The notes under the pieces were generated by a model, which saw only the letters and a list, made by a program, of their open reading frames with translations, was not told where the DNA came from and did not search any database. This document shows, piece after piece, positions 35,201 through 42,600 of a DNA stretch of 64,000 nt (positions within the stretch are counted from its first letter, which is position 1; each line of letters starts with the position of its first letter). The DNA comes from Aptenodytes patagonicus (lineage: Eukaryota > Chordata > Aves > Sphenisciformes > Spheniscidae), in NCBI RefSeq assembly GCF_965638725.1, contig NC_134963.1, positions 5,463,501 through 5,527,500 of the forward strand. The letters run 5' to 3'. A program made the position numbers and the translations under genes.

Positions 35201-37085
35201 TTCAATCCACCTCACTGCTCATCCAGCCCATACTTCTCTGCAAGGATCTTACGGGAAACAGTGTTGAGAGCCTTACTGAAGTCCAGGCAGACGATATCCA
35301 CCGCTTTCCGCTCATCTACCAAGCCATTCATTTCACCATAGAAGTTTATCAGATTGGTCAAGCATGATTTCCCCTTGGTGAAGCCAGGCTGACTACTCCT
35401 GATGACTTGTCCTTCATGCGCCTGGTAAACGGCTCCTAGGATTAGCTGCTCCAGCACCTTCCCAAGGATTGAAGGGAGGCTGACTGGCCTGTAGTTCCCC
35501 GGGTCTTCCTTCTTGAACTTCAAGATAGGAGTGATGCTTGCTTTCCTCCAGTCTTTGGGCACCTCTTCCAGTTTCCAGGATTGTTCAAAGATGATGGGGA
35601 GCGGCCTTGCAGTTGTATTGGCCAGCTCCCTCAGCACTTGTGAGTGCATCCCATCAGGGTCTGTGGATTTATGTACGTCCTTTTCCACCAAGGGTATGTC
35701 TTCCTTGCTCCAGACTTTCCCCTGGTCTCTGGGTTCCCCTGCCTCGTTCAGCAACAGGCCCACATGTCCCCTAGTCTTCCTTTTGTCACCTGTGTACTTA
35801 CAGAAGCCGTTCTTGTTGTCTCTGACATCCCTGGCCAGATTCAGTTCCAGCTGGGCTTTGGCTTTCCTAACTTCATCCCTGCATGCTGGGAGAGTGCCTC
35901 TGTATTCCTGCCAGGTTACCTGTCCCTGCTTCCACCTTCTGTATGCTTCCTTTTTGCGTTTGAGTTTGGCCAGAAGCTCATTGTTCATCCACATAGGCCT
36001 GCTGGCATTTTTGCCTGACTTGGGATGCTTGTTGGGATGGACTACTCTTGAGCTTGGAGGAGGTGATCCTTGAATATCAAGCAGCTTTTTTGCCCTGATT
36101 ATCTCCCCCCACCTGAGCTCTGTAGTCACTTTTGATAATTTCCAGGTGGCCCTGGTGGTATCATTGGTGCCCACACAGAAGAAGCAGTGGGTAATAGTCA
36201 AAGGGTTGGATAAGCCTCGCAGTCCCTCCACAACACCCTGGATCCAGGTCCCCAGCAAGCAGCAAATGTCTCTAGATGACCGGTCAGGTGGGCAGATGGG
36301 TGCCTCTGTCCCCAGCAGCAGGGAGTGACCCGCTACTGTCACTTGCTGCTTCCTCCTGGGGGTCTTGCATGATTTAGGGTCAGGGGGCCCACGTGATCTG
36401 CTTGAAAGCATATCTGTCTCCTCTTCAACTTTGAGGGTGGTGAACCTATTTCGTAGTTGTAAGCCTTTAGGTGGAGCAGGAGCCTTCCTCTTGGTGCCAG
36501 AAGGCACCAGCTTCTATCCTTCACCTTCCCCAGAGGTTGTACTTACCATTATACTAGGGATGGTTGCTGTCTGTGTCTCTGCTGCAGCTGGGGTCTGGGG
36601 GTCTTCAAGCTATTGTGTCCCAAAGAAGACCCTGTCCATCTCCCTTTCATCTTCTCTGATGCTGTGCAGCATGCTGACTTTGTCCCGTAGCTCCTCCACT
36701 TGGTGACACAGCTCTTCAGGCTGGGCGTTGGGGGGTGTTACAAGTGTCAGTGGGCAGGAATGGAAATAACTTCATTTTGTTATGGGAGGAGATGCAAAAA
36801 TCTTCAATTTAAGAAGCCTTCAGAAAAGGGTTCTTGGCCATGTGAAAGTCCAAGAGGTTTGGGGCACGTGTGTCCCAAGTGGGGATGTAGTGACGCCTGT
36901 GCACTGTAAGGTCTGACCATAGTGCCACCCCAAGTGTGCGGCTCTAACCGCTGTCTTCTCTTCAGAGAACCACTGCCGAGAAGAGCCCACGCCATCCCAC
37001 CACGCAGAGCAAACCGCCCCCCTCCTCCGAGACAACACCGCTCCTACATGACGCTGGCACGCTGAGCCAGGATGCCGAAGCCTGA
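17116..37085 (+). CDS. SCARB1: SCARB1 gene, scavenger receptor class B type 1 (spliced)
   Basis: SR-BI is a CD36-family plasma membrane receptor mediating selective uptake of cholesteryl ester and carotenoids from HDL, and cholesterol efflux. Eleven shared exons (1392 bases) give 464 residues. Residues about 8-34 form the N-terminal membrane segment and about 437-462 the second. Between them is a large ectodomain with nine N-glycosylation sequons (NIT, NDT, NRT, NNS, NIS, NGT, NGT, NVS, NCS) and the family cysteines at 249, 277, 318, 320, 331 and 381. Two tail exons follow: with exon 12 the protein has 489 residues, skipping it gives 503. Exon lengths match those I recall for human, except exon 6 (one codon shorter) and exon 12 (20 bases shorter with a frame change). 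In birds SCARB1 is required for carotenoid plumage colour; a splice mutation makes canaries white. Confidence 0.97.
17236..21228 (+). other. SCARB1 intron 1, with G-runs near the donor
   Basis: A 4.0 kb intron. G-runs lie at 17258-17281 (24 G) and 17308-17326 (19 G), starting 23 bases after the donor. Acceptor CCCCTTGCAG ends at 21228. No exon-like frame or repeat was recognised in the rest. Confidence 0.8.
21229..21386 (+). CDS. SCARB1: SCARB1 exon 2
   Basis: 158 bases, residues 41-93 (split Arg), beginning [20 protein letters not shown] and containing GPYVYR, a CD36-family signature. Donor AG|GTCAGG, phase 2. Confidence 0.97.
21387..23123 (+). other. SCARB1 intron 2
   Basis: 1.7 kb between the GTCAGG donor and acceptor CTCTTTGCAG. 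I see no further gene or repeat. Confidence 0.75.
23124..23265 (+). CDS. SCARB1: SCARB1 exon 3
   Basis: 142 bases, residues 93-140, reading [20 protein letters not shown] with sequons NIT and NDT, ending in VPNILMM. Donor ATG|GTAAGA, phase 0. Confidence 0.97.
23721..23924 (+). CDS. SCARB1: SCARB1 exon 4
   Basis: 204 bases, residues 141-208, reading [20 protein letters not shown] and later [17 protein letters not shown]. This region forms the apical helical bundle involved in ligand binding in the family. Acceptor TCTTTCCCAG, donor GAG|GTAAGT, phase 0. Confidence 0.97.
24237..24332 (+). CDS. SCARB1: SCARB1 exon 5
   Basis: 96 bases, residues 209-240, [20 protein letters not shown] followed by [12 protein letters not shown], with sequons NNS and NIS. 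Acceptor TCTCTGCAG, donor AAG|GTAGGT, phase 0. Confidence 0.97.
24940..25052 (+). CDS. SCARB1: SCARB1 exon 6
   Basis: 113 bases, residues 241-278, [20 protein letters not shown] then [17 protein letters not shown]. It is three bases shorter than the human exon as I recall it (SPTSLEF where human has TPESSLEF). Cysteines 249 and 277 are present. Donor AG|GTGAGG, phase 2. Confidence 0.96.
25053..26984 (+). other. SCARB1 intron 6
   Basis: 1.9 kb, acceptor CCCTTCCAG at 26984. No gene or recognisable repeat was seen; open frames inside have no family resemblance. Confidence 0.7.
26985..27151 (+). CDS. SCARB1: SCARB1 exon 7
   Basis: 167 bases, residues 278-334, with [20 protein letters not shown] and [17 protein letters not shown]. 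The CPC pair (318, 320) and Cys 331 are the CD36-family disulfide residues. Donor A|GTAAGT, phase 1. Confidence 0.97.
27817..27935 (+). CDS. SCARB1: SCARB1 exon 8
   Basis: 119 bases, residues 334-373, reading [20 protein letters not shown] then [31 protein letters not shown] is a strong family signature. Donor CCG|GTGAGT, phase 0. Confidence 0.97.
27936..29587 (+). other. SCARB1 intron 8
   Basis: 1.65 kb, acceptor TTCCTATGCAG at 29587. A 163-codon open frame (29072-29563) is present just before the exon; it has no family resemblance and lies wholly in the intron. Confidence 0.7.
29588..29661 (+). CDS. SCARB1: SCARB1 exon 9
   Basis: 74 bases, residues 374-398, [24 protein letters not shown]. 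It contains sequon NCS and Cys 381. Donor AT|GTAAGT, phase 2. Confidence 0.96.
30587..30638 (+). CDS. SCARB1: SCARB1 exon 10
   Basis: 52 bases, too short to stand out as an open frame, found by splice phase: [17 protein letters not shown], residues 398-415. Acceptor CCCCACCAG, donor GAG|GTGAGC, phase 0. Confidence 0.96.
31110..31256 (+). CDS. SCARB1: SCARB1 exon 11: second membrane segment
   Basis: 147 bases, residues 416-464, [20 protein letters not shown] followed by the C-terminal membrane segment [27 protein letters not shown] and SQ. Acceptor TTTGAGCAG, donor CAG|GTAAGA, phase 0, so either tail exon can be joined in frame. Confidence 0.97.
31257..33614 (+). other. SCARB1 intron 11
   Basis: 2.4 kb between the last shared exon and the SR-BI-type tail exon. 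Acceptor TGTCTTCTAG ends at 33614. No repeat or other exon was recognised. Confidence 0.7.
33615..33723 (+). CDS. SCARB1: SCARB1 exon 12: SR-BI-type tail, shortened, ancestral end out of frame
   Basis: Joined in phase 0 after exon 11 it reads [20 protein letters not shown] then QAASG and stops at TAA 33690-33692, a 25-residue tail. The start clearly matches the mammalian SR-BI tail EKCYLFWSSSKKG. Near the exon end, in the +1 frame, [11 protein letters not shown] and TAG (33721-33723) match the mammalian end PKGSVLQEAKL, which binds PDZK1. As in mammals the TAG is immediately followed by the donor, here GTGGGT. The exon is 109 bases against 129 recalled for mammals; the missing 20 bases explain the frame change. 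The TAA lies 31 bases before the exon junction, too close to trigger nonsense-mediated decay by the usual rule. Alternatives are a base error in the assembly or a real lineage-specific loss. Confidence 0.88.
33724..36965 (+). other. SCARB1 intron 12, hosting a CR1 insertion
   Basis: 3.2 kb between the two tail exons. It is an ordinary AT-rich intron at 33724-34215, then the minus-strand CR1 to about 36745, then 220 bases to acceptor GTCTTCTCTTCAG at 36965. About four fifths of the intron is CR1. Confidence 0.85.
34217..36745 (-). mobile_element. CR1 LINE with internal deletion joining ORF1 to ORF2
   Basis: The minus-strand element's 3' end lies at about 34217 (on + TCACAAAATCACTGAATCG, then CAGGTTGGAAGGGACCTCTG). 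From its 5' side it carries ORF1 coiled-coil sequence ([20 protein letters not shown] and MDRVFFGTQ near 36610-36720). Next is an ORF1 SGNH-esterase-like piece ([20 protein letters not shown] and VGTND, near 36140-36330). It then passes, in the same open frame, into the ORF2 linker ([28 protein letters not shown]) and RT ([19 protein letters not shown]). The endonuclease is missing, so about 1 kb was lost around 36020-36100. The RT continues in another frame (34609-35127, [10 protein letters not shown]). It is more diverged than the CR1 at 13.2-16.1 kb. Confidence 0.9.
36966..37085 (+). CDS. SCARB1: SCARB1 exon 13: SR-BII-type tail
   Basis: Joined in phase 0 directly to exon 11 it encodes 39 residues and TGA at 37083-37085. 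It begins [20 protein letters not shown], ends [19 protein letters not shown], and is exactly as long as the human SR-BII tail as I recall it. The shared core is TPLL followed by an acidic residue or spacer. ETTPLL fits the acidic dileucine sorting signal [DE]xxxL[LI] that drives endocytosis of SR-BII. When exon 12 is included, this exon is 3' UTR. Its sequence is diverged from mammals but the frame is intact, which supports use as a coding tail. Confidence 0.88.
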   Translation, partial: RTTAEKSPRHPTTQSKPPPSSETTPLLHDAGTLSQDAEA

Positions 37086-37480
37086 GCCGCTGCCCCTGGC
37101 ACACTTCCCACTGGGACACGTCCGTGCTGGGGGCGAGACCCGCTTTGGGTCCCCAGAGGTCTCTGGAAGGTGAAGTCGTCCTGGGCAACTCAGCGGAGAC
37201 CCTGCACACCACGGCAAAGCCATGGGACAGTACTGCGGCACCAGCACTCCCGCGCCGGAGCACAGGAGACCTCATCCAGACATCTGAAACACAGTGTTCA
37301 AGAACCCTTGTCCCCAGGGGGCCGGCATTTGCCACAGCCTCTCTTTCCCTGTGGGCCAGTGGGAATGAAGACCTTCGCTGGCTGATCCGAGAAGTTATTT
37401 TGCAATTTAAAGCTGCCTGTTGCTAGGAATAAAAGGCACTTTAATAGAAGCCTTTAAAATAAATGAGGTTTGTATACGTA
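37086..37480 (+). terminator. SCARB1: SCARB1 3' UTR and poly(A) signals
   Basis: About 350 bases of 3' UTR. AATAAA occurs at 37427-37432 (GGAATAAAAGGC) and again at 37458-37463, followed by GT-rich GAGGTTTGTATACG. Either could be used. The UTR is short compared with mammals, so further distal sites cannot be excluded. Confidence 0.75.
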
Positions 37481-39185
37481 GCACTGATGGGATTTAGTGA
37501 TCTTTTTAAAAGCTACTGTTCATCTCGGCGTAAGTGGCTTCAGGACAGCAAGCCCCATTTGCCTTTTATTGCCACTTGATGTGACTGGACCACACCGCAA
37601 ATCAATTCTGGGTGCTGTCACTTCAGTGATGTCTCTCTTAAAGGCTTCCCAGGGTGCCTGGAGCGTGCCAGGGGTTGCTCCTGCCTTTGCATGTGTTGGA
37701 GAGTACAGTGGTGACTTTTACAGTCCCAATTCTGTGCCATGACCTTGCGCTCCAGTGATTCCAGTCCAGAGCCCTTTTACTTAGCCTCTCCTTGCTTTAG
37801 GTGACTGAGTGAGATGAGCCTTGCCAAAAAACTCGGTGGTACATCTGACCTGTCACTCAGCTCCTGACAGACAGTTGTCCCTGCTGCCTTCTCAGCCGTC
37901 CAGGGTCAGCTCTTCTGCCCGTGCGCTGACGGTGCTGGAGGCCATCGCATCGCTCTGCCCATGCTGCCTGCACATGGGAAGGGAGCAGGCAGAAGCTTGA
38001 CCCTCTCCTTGAGCATTAACTCAAGATACTTGTGCTTTTGAGATGGAGGAAGCTATGTGCAATCATGAAAGTAACAATGGCCTCAGTAAGATTTGATGAA
38101 ACTATTGCAGATTTCTGAAATGAGGTCTTGGAGGATCTGGGGCTGGATGTTAATTAGGGGGCGGGTGGGCTGGGGTCACTATTTAATAGAAAGGAAGCCC
38201 AAAGCCCAAGGATAGTCTTGGCTAACTACAGATCAGTAGTTGTCTACCACACCTGCTTTCCCTGCTTCCAAGCAGGAACCAGGATAGCCCTTAGGAAAGC
38301 CAAAAGGGCTGGTACTGGTCCCCCTGGCAAGGATGAAACAGAGCGTGGAGGGTCTCCCTTGGACCAGAGGACTTGTTGCACTGTGTATGGCATGGATACT
38401 GCTGTGAACTGGAAACCATCGCAATTGTCTAGGACGGCCCTGTGACCTTCTAGTGGGGTAAACAATACTTTTTCTCTTACACCTCCATCCCTCTAACTAG
38501 GCAGGACGAGCTAAAACTGACACCAGCAGTTCCTATGCTGGTGCATTCCCGACTGGCCACGTCCCCACTCCTGCAGCTGGGCTTAGGCTGTTTTATCATG
38601 GAAACGGTTGTGATACAGCCCAGGGCACCAAGGGGGAGGGTAGCAGCTACCCAGAACTTGGTCCATAGGCTGAGCTTGCCTAGATGCCCAAAGCGTGTCT
38701 CACAGGCAGGATGGGACTAGCCAAGTCCCTTCTTGTGGCCAGTACTGCTGGATTCTTTCTGTGGCATTCGTCCTCGCTGAGGGTGATGCTAAAACTGCAG
38801 TGGTAATTTCCCTCTGGCCTTGAATCCAAAATTATCCACCTGCAAACAGCGGCTCACAACCTACGGCCTCAGCAAGCGGCGACTGAAGCGGGAACAGGGC
38901 AGAGGCACCGTCGCAGACAAGGCGCTATAGGACACTTGACCCGTCAACTCACACGAATAAGACCCAGCGGCATTTGGCAAAGCTAACGGTAGATCAAAGA
39001 TAACTACCCTTGGGCTCACCCGCTTGCGGCTTTAATGATGTACTGGTGCTAACTGCTGTTGTACAGGTGAAAACAAATAAAATACCGGGATATTGGTCCC
39101 AGTGCAAGCTTTTTTTCTTTTTTGTCTTTGCAGAAGAATACGTTGCGAGAGCTCTTATTTTTAGTACCCATCTGCATGTTGCAGT
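37481..39185. other. Intergenic, downstream of SCARB1
   Basis: 1.7 kb of ordinary sequence with no coding, RNA or repeat feature that I recognise. GC rises at the right end. Confidence 0.5.
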
Positions 39186-39189
39186 AAGG

Positions 39190-39640
39190 CTTTGTCTTGG
39201 GGGGGGGGGGTGCCTGGCTGCCCCGGGGGCTGTTAGCTGGGGTGCGGGGGGGCATGGGGGGGGGGGGCTCGGCGGGGCCGGGGCGCTGCGACGCTGCGGC
39301 GGGGCCGCCGGGGGGCGCTGTGGGGCCGCGGACGCGCCGGGCCGGGCCGGGCCGGGCCGGAGCCGAGGGAGGGCCCCGGCGGGGCAGGAGGCCCCGGGTG
39401 CGGCGGGGGGGGGCGGTCGGCGCTGCCCCCGGCGTCCCTTCCCCCGGCGCCTCCTGAAGCCGCCAAGCCGGGGCGGGGAACGCGGGACAATCCCGGCCGC
39501 TCCCACGCAGCCCGGCGGCCCCGGGGCGGACTCACCGCGGCCGTGCCCTGCCGGGGCCGAGCCCTCCTTACAGCGGGGAGCGTGAGCTCGCCCGGCCGGG
39601 AGGGTCCTTCGCCTGTAAGCGAGATGCCCGTGCGCATAGA
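39190..39640. promoter_or_regulatory. Orphan CpG island, possible promoter
   Basis: A dense CpG island with G-runs (39199-39210, 39257-39268), GC boxes and a tandem CCGGG array (GGGCCGGGCCGGGCCGG near 39340-39358). Potential splice donors face both ways: GCCT|GTAAGC on + at 39615, and CGCG|GTGAGT on minus with its GT at 39535-39534. There is no TATA box. By human synteny the next gene after SCARB1 on this strand is NCOR2, so the island might be an upstream untranslated first exon of it, or the start of a non-coding RNA. No coding sequence supports either choice. Confidence 0.55.
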
Positions 39641-42600
39641 ATCCATGCATTAACCTCAGGGCACTTTGCAAACCCCGCTCCGGCTCCTCCCCCCCCGTGA
39701 AGATGGGGAAACTGAGGTGGGGATGGAGAGCCCCAGGTCCTGGCCTGCTAACGGCTTGGATGGACCAGAAACCCCAGCAGGCTATTAAGCCATTTTCCGT
39801 CCCCAGCAGCCCCTGCCCGCCTGGTTTACACCACTGCCAGGCCGGATTGATCGGCAGAGCTCCTGGGCGCTCGTCCCCCCTCCCCGCGTACTGGCTGTGG
39901 CCGCAGCTGGCCGACCGCACCGCAATAGTTATTCATCGGCTCAGAGCGCTCCGATTATATTTCTCTTGTGCTTCAGTCACCTTGTCGGCTGCTTGTGAAG
40001 TTTCCAATTCATTTTAAAATGCTTCTCATAACCCCCAAGTCCTTTCCTGGCCCTGACTCATTCTCCCTTGCCAAGTCCCTTTGTACACGGTGTTCAGAGC
40101 TGTTACAGCCCAAACACAGCCAGCACCCCTGCTGCAATGCACTCCCTCCCTGCGGAGGGGCCAGCACAGCACCATCTCTCCCCCTGCTCCAAGCCAGGTT
40201 AAAGTCTTTTACATTCTCCCAAGGATTTTATTTGGCCTCCACAAGCTCAGTAATTATCACACCACGCTCGTTTTACTGTGCAAAGCTTTGGGAGCTTCCT
40301 TTCACCCGGCCTGGCGCGGCCATGGGAGATGAAGGGCTCACCTCCACCCACAAGGTGCTTCGTCACCAAGAGCATCTCCAGCTGTGAGCAGTTGCCTTTT
40401 GGTCCAGGCAGCAGCACGGGTGGGGGGAATCAGAGGAGATGGGGGGGACTTTCAGGGCTTGGTGTCTACTTTATTTTCCTGCACAATGCGACAGAGCCTC
40501 CACCAGCTCCTCTGGAAGACAGACCAGGGACAACGCAGCCCTCCCCATTTGCACCGGGGGTAGGGTGCTTTTATAAATGCTGTATAAATGCAGCACAGGA
40601 GCCGTTCCTGTTCCCTTTCTCCAGCCCTATCCCACCTTCCCTGAAGCACAGAGAGCCCAGCTGTTCTCTGGGGCTGCAGGGCTAGGGAGGGGGCTCAGAC
40701 CCTCCTGCACCAGGAGCAGCCTCTGTGTTATCCCCTCCACCTGCGCCCCAGTGTTCCCAGGTGCCCATCACTGGTTGTACTGGGTTAAAACCCCGGCAGG
40801 CACAGGAAGCTGTGTTTGAGCCCCAGCAAGTCTTTGCTCTGCTCTGCTCCTCCTCGTTGCATTTGGATTTGCTCCTGCGCACACACAAGCTGTGGCTCTG
40901 GTCCCCCACACGCAAGACTCCTACCGCAGTGACAAAATCCTCCAGCGATGCAGGGTGGTGAGTGAGGCTGCTGCTGCGGAGGTCGTGGGCAGGCGCGTCT
41001 CCTGGGGTAGAGCTGTGGGTCTTACTGCTTAAAAAACTCAAAACAAAACATAAAAAAAAGCAATGTGTAGCTGATGCTGTTGCAGTTATAGGGGTGGCAT
41101 CATGATGTTTGATGGGGCAGTGTTTTTCTCCCTGGCAGCTATAGGGGACCAAGCCTTATGTGCATGCCGCCTGTGCGAGGCCGCAGTGTGGGACTGCAGG
41201 GCCCAAAGTCCAGCCAAGAGATGCCAGGAGGAGATGAAGTGAATTGTGACACCTGGTTTCTCTTGCATTTTGGCCACAATGGACCTCTCTGTCTGGGAGG
41301 AAATAGCCAGAGGGAGGACAACAAGCTCATGCGATTTTGGAAGAGAGCCCGCATGGCCTGCCCATGCCTGGGCACTGCAGGGTTTGCCTGTGCTCCCATG
41401 CTGGTTGGGTTTAATCCCATCTCTGGCAGGGATCTCTGCTGTGTCACATCATAGCGCAGGACTGCCGAGTGCATGCAGCTTAAACCAGCATCCCTTCTGC
41501 GTGCCAGCTGGGGGTTCAGCCTGGAGCCCCCTCTCTAGGGTGTGTATGGGGATCTGCCCTGTTTTAAGTCCTTTCTCAGTCTGACACTGAGCAGAAAGTG
41601 TTTTTCCGCTCTGTGCCGCAGTGCTGGCGCGAGCGGTGCCCGGCAGCCCTGGCCCTCAGCTGCCCTCTGTGCTTGGCCAGCACAGCGCTCTGCGCAGCCG
41701 TCTGCCGCCTTGGCTGCTGACCAGCCTGCCTGAGAGGTCTCCTGTGCTGCAGAGATCTCTGCCTGCATCCCCTCCCTCGCGGCACAGTGGAGGGGCAGTG
41801 CTGGGCGACCCCAGCATCGCACCCAGTGTGAGCCGTGCCGTGGGTAAACCCTCCACGTGTGCAAATGTGTTGAGACCTGTGTCGCGTATGTTATCGTTGC
41901 AGAAAGCAAATAAGGGCTGCTGGGCTTTGGCAGCGAAGTCTCTGCTCCCAAGTGTGTGTTGGATGTTGGCGTTAAACTTTATGGTGTTCAGTGTCTCATT
42001 TAAAGAGTGTGACTAAATGTCCTTCTACCTCCTGCTCGTGAGGACACAGGAGCTTAATTTTATCGCCTCGCTAGTCACCAGAGTCAGGGCTGGATCGTTT
42101 CTGGGAAAAAGCCTGTGCGTTCACGAGCTGTTCCACCCAGCGCTGTCAGAAATTCTCCTGCCCTTCAAAAAGGGAAGTAAAAACCCATAACGTACTCCCT
42201 GCTTTGAGCAGCTCCTTTTACTGAGGTGCCACTGTGTCCCGGCAGTGAGAGCCACAGCCTTAGCCCATCGCACAGGGCAGTGGGGATGCTCTCTCTGGGA
42301 TGCTCCATCCTTGCTGCTGCGGGCACGGGGCTCCCCAAGTCACCCTGCCATCACCTTCCCATGGCGGATCACGTGCCGAACTCCGGCTCTGTTGGGGCAA
42401 ACCAGGCCACGGCCCTGTATCGAGTCCCTGTTTCCCTTTCCCATCGCCATGTGCATCCGTGTGGGGCGGTGCCCGGTGGGGAGGTTCCGCTGCAATCCGG
42501 GGCTGCAGGGCTTGGAGTGGTGACGCGCAGCCGGCGTGGAGCCAGGGCTCCCTGCACTCGGTGCCTCCCTGGGAGCGCTCATTTTCTGGAGCAAGAGAAA

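Noticed and set aside
38994-39920. Minus-strand 308-codon frame and overlapping plus-strand frame over the CpG island.
   Set aside because: Low-complexity Pro/Ala/Gly/Arg composition from CpG-rich DNA, open in several frames, with no family resemblance.
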